Shown piece by piece: positions 28,538-36,995 of a stretch of 56,615 nucleotides of DNA (within the stretch, counting starts at the first letter, position 1; every line of letters starts with the position of its first letter). Made by a program: the position numbers and the translations under genes. This stretch comes from Chloroflexota bacterium (GTDB taxonomy: Bacteria > Chloroflexota > Ktedonobacteria > Ktedonobacterales > Ktedonobacteraceae): NCBI GenBank assembly GCA_902810755.1, contig CADDYT010000023.1:1-56615 (forward strand), read 5' to 3'. The notes under the pieces were generated by a model. It saw only the letters and a program-made list of their open reading frames with translations. It was not told the origin of the DNA and searched no databases.

Positions 28538-29281
28538 CTACGAACCTGACCTCATACTGGCAAGATTCTGCCTCGCCTGCTGGAAGAGGTTCGCCAGCTT
28601 TGCGCGCGTCTCGGAACCCGGCCAGGGGGTATAGAGCAGAATCAGCACAAGGCCGGTAACGATGCCAACGCGGAAGAAGAATCTGGAGGTTTTGTGCTGC
28701 ACCGTCTCTCCAACGTCCTGCATGCTTTCGCCGACCTTTTGCAGGCTCTTGCTGGCGCGCCTGACGTTCTTCTGCAAGGCATCCTGCGTTGTATCCAGCC
28801 CGGATTGCAATACGTCCTGCGCCTTCGAGACGGCCACCGTCGAGCCGACGGCTGCCGCTTTCCGGGCAACCTTCATTGTCCTTTGCGCCTTTTTCAGGTC
28901 CTTGCGGGCGCTCTTGACGCTCTTCTGCAACACGTCCTGCGCCGTATCCAGGCCAGATTGCGCTGCGTCCTGTACGGTACCCAGGCCAGACTGCGCCACG
29001 TCCTGCGCCTTGCTCAGACCGGTTTTCGTCGTACTGGCAACGCTTTCCTGAACATTACTCACGTTCTTCTCCGCTCTTTTTCTGTTGCGCTTCAAGATTT
29101 CCTGTGCCAGGGCCAGACCCGCCAGCAGGAGCGCCTGCGTCCTGCCCAGGTTAGGCAGCAGAACATCCTCGATGAAGGCCGCCACCATCGCGACCGTATT
29201 GCTGGCTACGTTTTTCGCCTTCTCGGTGGTCGGCTGCACGGCGTTCCCGTTCAACTGATCCACCGTCGCTTTCACACTCAT
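28538..29281 (-). CDS. Amphipathic-helix repeat protein with C-terminal membrane helix
   Basis: 247 residues, function unknown. The middle (about 80-185) is built of ~11-residue amphipathic repeats of the type SGLDTAQDVLQ, KSVKSARKDLKKAQ and VSKAQDVLQ, rich in Ala, Lys, Gln and Asp, as in apolipoprotein- or LEA-like proteins. A hydrophobic helix occurs at about 45-60 (LGRTQALLLAGLALAQEIL) and a membrane helix near the C-terminus (FFRVGIVTGLVLILLYTPWP). It may coat or tether to a membrane, or act in stress protection (inference). Start at 29281 because GTGAGG precedes it; four codons earlier another ATG exists. Confidence 0.7.
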   Translation of the reverse strand: MSVKATVDQLNGNAVQPTTEKAKNVASNTVAMVAAFIEDVLLPNLGRTQALLLAGLALAQEILKRNRKRAEKNVSNVQESVASTTKTGLSKAQDVAQSGLGTVQDAAQSGLDTAQDVLQKSVKSARKDLKKAQRTMKVARKAAAVGSTVAVSKAQDVLQSGLDTTQDALQKNVRRASKSLQKVGESMQDVGETVQHKTSRFFFRVGIVTGLVLILLYTPWPGSETRAKLANLFQQARQNLASMRSGS

Positions 29282-29809
29282 GGTTCGCCTCACTTTCTTT
29301 CAACTTACCTTCGCTCTCAGACAATAATCGGGGATACAGGTCAATCACATTCAAGCACGATGTATGAGCTAATAGCGTTTCAAGCTCCCAGGGCAGGATG
29401 ATTTTTCAGGCTGGCGGTGTTCTCTAACATAGGAAGAGTGTTCGCATTGCCCGGTTATCTTCCTGCCTGCTGCGCCGGGCGGGGAAACGTGTTATAATAG
29501 CGTATATGAACCGATCATTTGCTTCTCTGAACCGATATCGCGCCACCGTTGAACGCTATCTGCTGGCGGCCGGGTAGCGACGCTTCGTTTTGCCCCTCGT
29601 TTTGTTGCCTTCTACAAAGGCTGGTAACCGGTCTGCAATTGAAACCGCGAATGTTCTACTATTTCGTCCGTTTCGATATGCCCGCAAAATATGATACCAT
29701 GTAAAGAGAGGTCGCTCTGTGTACTCCTCATCTCCATCCGGGATGCATGGATCACCCAGAATATCCGGGCTATCGGCGGACAGGGAAAGCTGGGAGGAAT
29801 AGACATAGT
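29282..29809. other. Long leader/intergenic region before prfA
   Basis: About 530 bases without an established gene. It holds an extended -10 promoter at 29490-29498. A 23-codon frame begins at 29506 (MNRSFASLNRYR...), right at the predicted transcription start; it could be a leaderless short peptide but there is no further support. A second possible -10 (TATGAT, about 29689) lies closer to prfA. No riboswitch was recognised. Confidence 0.45.
29490..29498 (+). promoter_or_regulatory. Extended -10 promoter upstream of prfA (TGTTATAAT)
   Basis: A perfect extended -10. Predicted start near 29505, about 305 bases before prfA. No -35 at the usual spacing. Confidence 0.6.
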
Positions 29810-30922
29810 ATGGATTTAATGGATAAGCTGGCGAAGCTGGCGCAGCGTTACGAAGAACTGAACACGCTGATGGCCGAACCTGAAGTGGTGCAGGATTCGC
29901 AGGCGCTGCAACGCTATGGCCGCGAACATGCAGAACTGGAAGAGATTGTCCAGAAATATCACGAACTGACCTCGACCGAGCGGCAACTGGCCGAGGCGCA
30001 GGAACTGTACGAGAGCGGGGACGCGGAGATGCGCGAACTGGCCGCCGAAGAGATCGAAACCCTCAAAGAGCGCCGCGAGGAGTTGCTCAACGAGGTCAAG
30101 GTCTTGCTGCTGCCTAAAGACATCGTGGACGAGAAAAACGCGATTGTCACCATCCAGGGCGGCGCCGGTGGCGACGAGGCCGCATTGTTTGCCGCCGACC
30201 TCTTCCGTATGTACACTCGCTATGCCGACGCGAAACGCTGGAAAGTCGAAATTCTGGATAGCAACGAGACAGGGCAGGGCGGCATCAAAGACATCACCTT
30301 TGTCGTCAAAGGGAAGGGTGCGTATAGCCGTATGAAGTACGAAGGTGGCACCCATCGCGTGCAGCGCGTGCCGGTCACCGAGGCCAACGGGCGCATTCAC
30401 ACCTCGACGGCCAAAGTCATTGTCCTGCCAGAGGCTGACGAAGATATCCAGATCGATATCAAAGAAGGCGATATTCGCGTGGATGTCTACCGCTCAACCG
30501 GGCATGGCGGGCAGAGCGTGAACACCACCGACTCCGCCGTGCGCATCACTCACCTGCCAACCGGGCTGGTGGTGACCTGCCAGGACGAGAAATCGCAGTT
30601 GAAAAACAAGGCCAAAGCCCTCACCGTGCTGAAGGCCCGGCTGTGGGACATCGAGGAGGCCAGACGGCAGGAGGAACTGAGCAAGACGCGGCGCTCGCAG
30701 GTGCAGACCGGCGACCGCAGCGAGAAGATTCGTACCTATAATTTTCCACAGGACCGTGTGACCGATCACCGCATCGGCCTCACCCGTCACAATTTAGTCG
30801 GCGTACTCAATGGTGAGCTCGACGAATTTATCGACAACTTGATCACAGTCGATCAGGCAGATAAGTTGCAGCACCTGTTCGAGGATGACAACAACAGCAA
30901 GGGCAACGGCAAGGGCAAATGA
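29810..30922 (+). CDS. prfA: Peptide chain release factor 1
   Basis: 370 residues. Recognises UAA and UAG in the ribosomal A site and triggers peptide release. PVT (188-190) in HRVQRVPVTEANGRIHTS is the RF1-type anticodon tripeptide (RF2 has SPF); GGQ (233-235) in GHGGQSVNTTDSAVR is the catalytic motif whose Gln is methylated by PrmC. The N-terminal coiled coil (residues 1-90) is complete. Start at 29810 has GGAGG upstream, rather far away (~13 bases); an ATG three codons later is an alternative. prmC, often the next gene, is not here; a class V aminotransferase gene follows instead after a gap with three hairpins. Confidence 0.97.
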   Translation: MDLMDKLAKLAQRYEELNTLMAEPEVVQDSQALQRYGREHAELEEIVQKYHELTSTERQLAEAQELYESGDAEMRELAAEEIETLKERREELLNEVKVLLLPKDIVDEKNAIVTIQGGAGGDEAALFAADLFRMYTRYADAKRWKVEILDSNETGQGGIKDITFVVKGKGAYSRMKYEGGTHRVQRVPVTEANGRIHTSTAKVIVLPEADEDIQIDIKEGDIRVDVYRSTGHGGQSVNTTDSAVRITHLPTGLVVTCQDEKSQLKNKAKALTVLKARLWDIEEARRQEELSKTRRSQVQTGDRSEKIRTYNFPQDRVTDHRIGLTRHNLVGVLNGELDEFIDNLITVDQADKLQHLFEDDNNSKGNGKGK

Positions 30923-30930
30923 GCCTGCAG

Positions 30931-31017
30931 GGGTAACCGTTCTGGTTGCCCGAAGCCAGCAAGAGAGCCTGCTGGCTGTGGTCAGGGCTAATCCGGCGGG
31001 GATATGTATTCCCGCCG
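30931..31017 (+). other. Three consecutive hairpins in the prfA-aminotransferase gap
   Basis: GGGTAACC/GGTTGCCC (30931-30951), AGCCAGCA/TGCTGGCT (30954-30977) and CGGCGGG/CCCGCCG (30994-31017) fill almost the entire gap between the two genes. None has a T run. They could be a structured leader of the aminotransferase or mRNA-processing signals; no known riboswitch class was recognised. Confidence 0.45.
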
Positions 31018-31039
31018 AATTGAAAGGTAGGCAATTTCG

Positions 31040-32263
31040 ATGGCACAAGTGGTACAAGGCAAAGTTGAATTCACGCCTTTCGCCTCGTCCGAAGTCAATC
31101 CGCATTACCGGCTCTTGCTCGGCCCCGGCCCGTGTAATGTTGACCCGCGCGTCCTGCGACTGGCATCCGCGCCACAGCTGGGACACCTCGACCCGGAGCT
31201 TTTCCGCATCCTCGATGAGACGGCAGAGATGCTGCGCTGGATATTCCGCACGAAAAATGAGATGACGCTCTGCGTCTCCGGTTCCGGTTTCTCCGGCGCA
31301 GAGGCAGTGCTGGTCAATCTGCTCGAAGAGGGCGACACGATCATTGCGGGTAGCCTGGGCTTTTTCAGCGGCCAGATCACGGAGATTTCGCGCCGCGCCG
31401 GAGCCAATGTGGTGAATCTGACCACAGAGCTGGGCCAGCCGTTGGAGCCAGAGGCGCTGGAGCAGGCATTCAAAGAGCATCCAGAGGCCAAATTATTTGC
31501 GACGGCCATCGCCGAGACCTCGACCGGCCTCTTGCAGCCGCTGGGGGAACTGGAACGCATCACGCACGAACACGGCGCGCTCTTTGTCGTCGATGCCGTC
31601 TGCGGACTCGGCGGCGTGCCGATGGCCGTTGATGAAATGAAGATCGACGCCTGCTATGCCGGCAGCCAGAAGAGTCTGGGCGCGCTGCCCGGTCTCGCTC
31701 CCGTCACCCTCAACGAACGCGCCGTGCAGGTCATCAAAAATCGCAAAAAACCTGTGCAGAGCTATTATCTGGACCTGCAATTGCTTTCCCGCTACTGGAA
31801 CGGTGACCACACCTATCACCACACCTCGTGCAGCAACCTGATCTACGGGCTGAACGAGGCGCTACGCATCGCGCAGGAGGAGGGCCTGGAGGCCCGCTGG
31901 GCGCGCCACCAGTTGAACGGAGACGCGCTGAAGGCAGGCCTTGAGGCAATGGGCCTGCATATCTTCACCCGGCCCGGCTATGCCCTCTCCGTGCTGACAG
32001 CCATCAGCCTGCCGCAAGGCGTCGACGAACTGGCCGTGCGCAACGGCCTGCTGGAAGAGTACGATATCGAGATCGGCGGCGGCTTCGGCCCGCTCAAGGG
32101 CCGCCTGATCCGCATCGGCCTGATGGGCTACAACTCGAACCGCAAAAACGTCGAGATTGTCCTTTCTGCCCTCGAACATATCCTGCCGCGCTGCGGCTTC
32201 CAGCCCAACATCGGCGCAGCCCTGCCCGCCGCCGACGCCGTCTACCAGTCAAGGAGTAAGTAA
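31040..32263 (+). CDS. Class V PLP aminotransferase (alanine-glyoxylate/serine-pyruvate type)
   Basis: 407 residues. Fold type I PLP enzyme that transfers an amino group, typically from alanine or serine to glyoxylate or pyruvate. Signatures: LLLGPGPCNVDPRVL, VSGSGFSGAEAVL (cofactor phosphate region), AETSTGLLQPL, VVDAVCGLGGVPM (Asp contacting the PLP ring) and AGSQKSLGALPGLAP with the Schiff-base Lys211. GLMGYNSNRKNV near the C-terminus is typical of AGXT. Start at 31040 has AAGGTAGG upstream. A HAD hydrolase gene follows 71 bases later. Likely in glyoxylate or photorespiration-like metabolism; the exact substrate pair is uncertain. Confidence 0.92.
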   Translation: MAQVVQGKVEFTPFASSEVNPHYRLLLGPGPCNVDPRVLRLASAPQLGHLDPELFRILDETAEMLRWIFRTKNEMTLCVSGSGFSGAEAVLVNLLEEGDTIIAGSLGFFSGQITEISRRAGANVVNLTTELGQPLEPEALEQAFKEHPEAKLFATAIAETSTGLLQPLGELERITHEHGALFVVDAVCGLGGVPMAVDEMKIDACYAGSQKSLGALPGLAPVTLNERAVQVIKNRKKPVQSYYLDLQLLSRYWNGDHTYHHTSCSNLIYGLNEALRIAQEEGLEARWARHQLNGDALKAGLEAMGLHIFTRPGYALSVLTAISLPQGVDELAVRNGLLEEYDIEIGGGFGPLKGRLIRIGLMGYNSNRKNVEIVLSALEHILPRCGFQPNIGAALPAADAVYQSRSK

Positions 32264-32267
32264 GCAG

Positions 32268-32302
32268 ACGCATGGGCCGATTGCGATAATCGGCCCATGC
32301 GT
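32268..32302. repeat. 15-bp hairpin between the aminotransferase and HAD genes
   Basis: ACGCATGGGCCGATT (32268-32282) and its perfect inverse (32288-32302) over a 5-base loop. There is no T run, so it is not a classical terminator. Similar in kind to the hairpin at 27709. Confidence 0.6.
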
Positions 32303-32334
32303 TCCATGCAAACCGACAAAAGGACGCATGCAGT

Positions 32335-33084
32335 ATGGCATTTGAGCAACCGCAGGCAATTCGCACCGTCTTCTTTGACGCGGGTTTTACCCTGCTCACC
32401 CCCCATCCATCAACGCCTGAAATCTGCCAGCAGGTTTGCCAGCGCCTTAACCTGCACATCCACCTGGAGGCTATGCAGGAGCGCATGACCGAGGCCCAGG
32501 ATTACTATCTGCGGCACATGCGGCTGAATCGGCACACGTGGAGCAGCGAGCAAGCCATCGCGGAATTCTGGAGCGGCTATTATATGAACATACTGCGGCC
32601 ATTTGTCGAGGAGCATGACGAACAGCGCCTCTACCAGCTTGCGCGGGCCATCAACGAGGAATTCAATAAGCATACAAGCTGGAAACTCTATGATGACGTT
32701 CTGCCCACACTCAAGGCGCTCAAGCAGCACGGCTACACGCTGGGGATCATTTCCGACTGGGGGATCGCCCTCGGCCCCATTCTCAGAGGTCTCAAACTCG
32801 TTCGCTATTTCGATTGCCTGCTGATCTCGGCTGTCACCCGCCACGCCAAACCTTCACCGGCGCTCTATGAACTGGCCCTGCAACGCGCCAACGCCATCGG
32901 CGACTATACACTGCACATCGGCGACTCCTACATCTACGATGTACTGGGCGCGCGCGCCGCCGGCATTACCCCCGTCCTGCTCGACCGCCCCCACCGCCTC
33001 ACTGTAGAAAATGTAGATTGCCTGCTCGTCCACTCCCTTTACGAACTGCTCGACCTGCTGGAAGTACCTCACCCGCCTGCATAA
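32335..33084 (+). CDS. HAD-superfamily hydrolase (variant DxG motif I)
   Basis: 249 residues. HAD motif I reads FFDAGFTLL: the nucleophile Asp15 is kept but the second Asp (general acid) is Gly. Motif II is GIISDWG, motif III includes HAKPSPALYELAL, motif IV HIGDSYIYDVLGARAAG. A helical cap lies between I and II (about 30-115). The order and size fit the HDHD3-like branch, in which DxG/DxV variants occur. Loss of the acid Asp can shift activity away from ordinary phosphatase chemistry. Start fixed at 32335 with AAAGGACG upstream. Substrate unknown. Confidence 0.87.
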   Translation: MAFEQPQAIRTVFFDAGFTLLTPHPSTPEICQQVCQRLNLHIHLEAMQERMTEAQDYYLRHMRLNRHTWSSEQAIAEFWSGYYMNILRPFVEEHDEQRLYQLARAINEEFNKHTSWKLYDDVLPTLKALKQHGYTLGIISDWGIALGPILRGLKLVRYFDCLLISAVTRHAKPSPALYELALQRANAIGDYTLHIGDSYIYDVLGARAAGITPVLLDRPHRLTVENVDCLLVHSLYELLDLLEVPHPPA

Positions 33085-33134
33085 GTGGGATGGGAGCTAT
33101 TTTCAGGACTTTCATACTTTCCGAAATTCCTATA

Positions 33135-33163
33135 TTTACCTGCAAGGCGCTTGCTGATATACT
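33135..33163 (+). promoter_or_regulatory. Promoter of the permease-histidine kinase gene
   Basis: -35 TTTACC (33135-33140), 17-base spacer, -10 TATACT (33158-33163) with TG at 33155-33156 (extended -10). Predicted start near 33170, leader ~48 bases. Confidence 0.65.
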
Positions 33164-33217
33164 ATACTAGACCAGAAAGACACTTATTCGGTATATTTTT
33201 TCAAGTGGAGCGCATCT

Positions 33218-35593
33218 ATGGCTCAAAGGCAAAAATTGAACAGAGTGGATGGGCAATTTACGCCTACCGTTCTACAAAGCGTGATGGGCGAACCTCTGCG
33301 TTCCGAACAGCGCACGGCTGGGCTGCTGCCGCGCGTACTCTCCCCGCTTGATCTCTTCATTATTTTCATTGCCATTGTCCTGTTTATCCCCAATGCATCT
33401 GTTGTGCAGGCAACACAGGGGGCAGGGGCCGCTACCTACCTCTACTGGATTGTCGGCACCCTCACCTTCCTGCTGCCGGGCGCGCTCGTTTGTGGGCAGC
33501 TCAACCGCTTCATGCCGGTCGATGGAGGAATCTATGTCTGGTCACACCGCGCGCTTGGGCCGCTATGGGGTTTCTTCGCCGGTTTTTGCGCCTGGTTCCC
33601 CGGCGTCCTGGTTCCCCTCGCCGCCGGAGCCAGCATTCTCTCGCTCGTGCAGAGCATCAGCGTCAATTTTTCGGGCAATAACCCGACCTGGTTGACAGCC
33701 CCCTGGCAGCAAGGGTTGCTCGTCGTCCTCATATTTCTGCTGATGGGCTGGGCTTCCACGGGGCCGTTGTCGCTCATCATGAATATCGGTAAAGGAGTGA
33801 TCGGCCTCTACCTGCTGGGCATCCTCTTCCTCGGCCTGGCTGCTGCCGTCTGGTTGCTCGGCGGCCACGCCCCGCAACCCACGCTCCTGAGCCACTCGGC
33901 CTTTGGTCTGAGCGGTCACAACGTCGTCCTCTACGGCCTCATCGTGCTGGCGCTGCTGGGTGTGGAGGTGCCGCTGAATATGGGCGCGGAAAGCAAGAAG
34001 CCGGGGGATGCGACGCTCTTCTTGCGCTGGGGGCCATTGCTTGTCCTCATCACCTATCTGGTCGCCACCTTCGGCGTCATGGCCGTCGTTCCCGCCAGCG
34101 AGGCCAGTTCAAACTATTCGACGCTCACCGCCATTGCAATGGTCTTTGGCACGCCTGCCGCCATCATCATTGATATCTTCTTCATCGCCTTCTTCCTTTA
34201 TGTCATCATTATCTACAATATCGCCTTCTCGCGCATCCTGTTCGTCTCGGCCCTGGACCATCGCCTGCCATCTGTGCTGGCAAAAGTGAACCGCAATGAT
34301 GCCCCCTCGAACGCCCTCATCGCGCAAATCGTCATCGCCTCCATCATCGCCATATTTACCTATATCGTCGGGCCGCTGCTCTATCTGGGACAGGGAGTCG
34401 CGTTTTCTGAGAAGGTATACGATGTTTCGCAGGCTACCGTGACCGTCATCTGGTGCCTCTCGATGGTCATCCTCTTCCTTGATCTGCCTATCCTGCTCTG
34501 GCGTTTCCGCGACTTCCTGGCAAAGCGGCGCGAAGAGTTGATCGCCCCGCCCTGGCTGCTCTATCTTTGCGCCCTCGTCGGCGGCATCGCCAGCCTGCTC
34601 GGCATCTGGACAACCATCAGCGCCTCATGGGATAGTATGCTCATCCCCAACAACCAGTGGGCGCTGCTGGTAGGAAGCGCCGCGTTCATCTTCCTGCTCG
34701 TCGGCCTGATCGGCTCTGCCTACCCACGCCTGCTCAGCAGTTTGAACGAACAAACGGAGGCCGCGCGCGAAAACGCCCGTCTCTACAGCGAATTGCAGAG
34801 CGCATATGAGAAACTGAGCGAACTCGACCGGCTGAAAGACTCGTTTCTGACCACCGCCAGCCACGAACTGCGCACGCCGCTCACCATTGTCCAGGGCTAT
34901 CTCGAACTGCTTTGCGATATGGACGACGAGACAACCCCACCAGAGCTGCGCCGCGCCTTCCTCAACAAAGCGCGCCGCGCCACCGAAGAACTGGTCCTCT
35001 TGCAGGCTAACATCATGGACGCCAGCCGTATCGAATTCGACGCCGCTACCCTGAAATGCAGCTCCATTCCCCTCAAAGAAATCTGCACCGCCATGCTTGA
35101 CCTCTTTGAACCGCTAATTTTGCAGGAACACCGCCAGGCAGAACTGGATATCGACGAACAGATCAGCGTCTGGGCCGACGAAACGCGCCTGAAACAGGTT
35201 TTGCGCAACCTGATCGCCAACGCCCTGCGCTACTCGCCGCCGCGCACGCCCCTGCGCATCACTGCCGCACTTGACGATCTGCAAGAACAGGTAAGCATCA
35301 GCGTAATCGATGAGGGGTATGGCGTGCCGCCCGATAAGCAGGAGGCCATCTTCGAGCGGTTCGTGCGCCTGGAACGCGACATGCAAAGTACCGTGCGCGG
35401 CAGCGGCCTCGGCCTCTCGATCACACGCCAGTTGATCGAGGCGATGGGCGGCACCATCCACGTGGAAAGCAGCGGCATCCCCGGCAAAGGCTCCGCCTTC
35501 GTCTTCACCCTGCCCACCGTTCCAGAAGCGAAGGCCACACCACCCACCGTGGAAAGTACACAGAACAATGAAGGGGTAGCCGAGACGGCCTGA
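33218..35593 (+). CDS. APC-type amino-acid permease fused to a sensor histidine kinase
   Basis: 791 residues. Residues ~40-510 look like an amino-acid/polyamine/organocation (APC) permease with about 12 to 14 membrane helices (LFIIFIAIVLFIPNASVVQ; FMPVDGGIYVWSHRALGPLW is the APC signature region). A coiled-coil linker (about 515-545) leads to a complete kinase: SHELRTPLTIVQGYLELL with phospho-His549, NLIANALRYSPP (N box), DEGYGVPP (G1) and GSGLGLSI (G2). The layout recalls CbrA, where a solute-transporter-like domain senses substrate for an attached kinase, but with an APC rather than an SSS module. No response regulator is adjacent. Ribosome site GTGGAG. Ligand probably an amino acid or amine (inference). 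Confidence 0.9.
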   Translation: MAQRQKLNRVDGQFTPTVLQSVMGEPLRSEQRTAGLLPRVLSPLDLFIIFIAIVLFIPNASVVQATQGAGAATYLYWIVGTLTFLLPGALVCGQLNRFMPVDGGIYVWSHRALGPLWGFFAGFCAWFPGVLVPLAAGASILSLVQSISVNFSGNNPTWLTAPWQQGLLVVLIFLLMGWASTGPLSLIMNIGKGVIGLYLLGILFLGLAAAVWLLGGHAPQPTLLSHSAFGLSGHNVVLYGLIVLALLGVEVPLNMGAESKKPGDATLFLRWGPLLVLITYLVATFGVMAVVPASEASSNYSTLTAIAMVFGTPAAIIIDIFFIAFFLYVIIIYNIAFSRILFVSALDHRLPSVLAKVNRNDAPSNALIAQIVIASIIAIFTYIVGPLLYLGQGVAFSEKVYDVSQATVTVIWCLSMVILFLDLPILLWRFRDFLAKRREELIAPPWLLYLCALVGGIASLLGIWTTISASWDSMLIPNNQWALLVGSAAFIFLLVGLIGSAYPRLLSSLNEQTEAARENARLYSELQSAYEKLSELDRLKDSFLTTASHELRTPLTIVQGYLELLCDMDDETTPPELRRAFLNKARRATEELVLLQANIMDASRIEFDAATLKCSSIPLKEICTAMLDLFEPLILQEHRQAELDIDEQISVWADETRLKQVLRNLIANALRYSPPRTPLRITAALDDLQEQVSISVIDEGYGVPPDKQEAIFERFVRLERDMQSTVRGSGLGLSITRQLIEAMGGTIHVESSGIPGKGSAFVFTLPTVPEAKATPPTVESTQNNEGVAETA

Positions 35594-35655
35594 GCCTGTC
35601 CGACGGCCTTGAGTCGATTCATCTTCTGTGGCAGTACATCGTTGCCATAGAGTCA

Positions 35656-35686
35656 GTGGAGCGCGTATGCTCTCCACCGATTTTTT
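35656..35686 (+). terminator. Intrinsic terminator after the permease-kinase gene
   Basis: GTGGAG (35656-35661) pairs with CTCCAC (35672-35677); two more inner pairs (GC/GC) are possible. A run of six Ts follows at 35681-35686. Confidence 0.7.
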
Positions 35687-35939
35687 CTCCTCTCATCAGG
35701 AAAGTATCGTCTCTGCTTACTCAGGAGCCTGGTTGTCAAAATCCGCCCCCTGAAAATTCTTCTGCCTGCCGTTGTAATATCATATTCAAGATAGCCGGAT
35801 GCGGGAAACGCTGACTTTGCAGTATCCTTTCCTTTTCTCCTACCATTAGAGATAGAGATAGGTCAGCGATTGATGCAAGAACTGTAACTATCTGCGTATG
35901 CCTGTTCCTTGTTGAGCTAGACGGAGAGATACTATCACC
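35687..35939. other. Intergenic stretch before the APH-like gene, no gene recognised
   Basis: Together with the terminator this makes up a gap of about 345 bases. I see no convincing promoter, hairpin or RNA gene in it; short frames here show no family resemblance. Confidence 0.5.
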
Positions 35940-36944
35940 ATGTCCAGGCACTATGTCGGGCATCTATCTGCCCGTGACCCTTTACATGATTACCTGCAAT
36001 ACGATATCTTGCCCCTGTTCGGGAAAAAAGATCATCGCCCGGTCTTTCGTGTCTTCCACCTGGGCGGCTCCAATGAGGTGTACCTGTATCAGGAGAAACA
36101 CAGCCGGGTGGAGATTATCGGCAAATTCTTCAGGATGCACGGCGGCAACGGCATGGAGCGGGAATTTCATAATCTGTGCCTGCTGCGCAGCTACGGGCTG
36201 GCCGACAAGCCTCACTATGTCGTGCGCCCGCTTGGCTACAACGGCTGGCTCAACTGCGTGCTGGTCGAAGAATACTGCCAGGGACGCTCGCTGGGCGAGG
36301 TTATTCTGGCCGCCATCTTTCGCGGCCAGCGCAACCTGCTGTACAGGAAACTGACCGCGCTGGCCTACTTCCTGGCGACGCAGCATAACCGCACGGCCAA
36401 CGGCTACGGCGTCAATTTCGACGAAGATTGCAGCTATCTCGACCATATCGTGCGCAGGCTCGCCAGGAAGCACTACATCAGTTTAGAGGAAGTTGCAGAG
36501 TTTGCCTGGCTGCGCGACCGCTGGCACGAACAACCCCGGATGTGGGAGGATCAACAGGTGCTGGCGCATGGGGACGCCACGCCCTCGAACTTCCTCTTTG
36601 GCAACGGCCTCAACGTTATCGCCATCGACCTGGAAAACATGAAACGGGCCGACCGCGTCTTTGATATCGGGCGTGTCGCCGGGGAAATCCAGCACTTTTT
36701 CTTGCAGCACACCGGCAATAAATACGAGGCTGAACCCTTCATCGGCCACTTTCTCTGGGAATACGCCTGCCACTTCCCCGACCGCTACAGCGCCTTCCGC
36801 TCCATCACCAATCGCATTCCTTACCAGATGGGCCTGACCCTGCTGCGCATCGCCCGCAATTCCTGGGTCAGCGATGACTACCGTCGCAAGCTCATCGAAG
36901 AGGCCAAACTTACGCTGAGAACGTACTGGCAGACGTACAGTTAA
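35940..36944 (+). CDS. Aminoglycoside phosphotransferase (APH)-fold kinase
   Basis: 334 residues. The kinase-like APH/choline-kinase fold is shown by HGDATPSNFLFG (Brenner motif: catalytic Asp212, metal-binding Asn217), VIAIDLENM (metal Asp, in place of DFG) and the hinge VLVEEYCQGRSLGEV. The N-terminal lobe has GGSNEVYLYQ and the ATP Lys in IIGKFFR. Such enzymes phosphorylate small molecules (sugars, choline, antibiotics, homoserine). Nothing here points to antibiotic resistance in particular. GGAGAG upstream supports the start. The next gene, another HAD protein, begins 51 bases downstream. Confidence 0.85.
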   Translation: MSRHYVGHLSARDPLHDYLQYDILPLFGKKDHRPVFRVFHLGGSNEVYLYQEKHSRVEIIGKFFRMHGGNGMEREFHNLCLLRSYGLADKPHYVVRPLGYNGWLNCVLVEEYCQGRSLGEVILAAIFRGQRNLLYRKLTALAYFLATQHNRTANGYGVNFDEDCSYLDHIVRRLARKHYISLEEVAEFAWLRDRWHEQPRMWEDQQVLAHGDATPSNFLFGNGLNVIAIDLENMKRADRVFDIGRVAGEIQHFFLQHTGNKYEAEPFIGHFLWEYACHFPDRYSAFRSITNRIPYQMGLTLLRIARNSWVSDDYRRKLIEEAKLTLRTYWQTYS

Positions 36945-36995
36945 TATGATATGCTCATGGTCAGAAACGGAAAAAGTGGAGGAATTTGAGCATTC

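Noticed and set aside
29506..29577. A 23-codon leaderless peptide (MNRSFASLNRYR...) before prfA
   Set aside because: Its position at the predicted start is suggestive, but there is no ribosome site, family match or other support.
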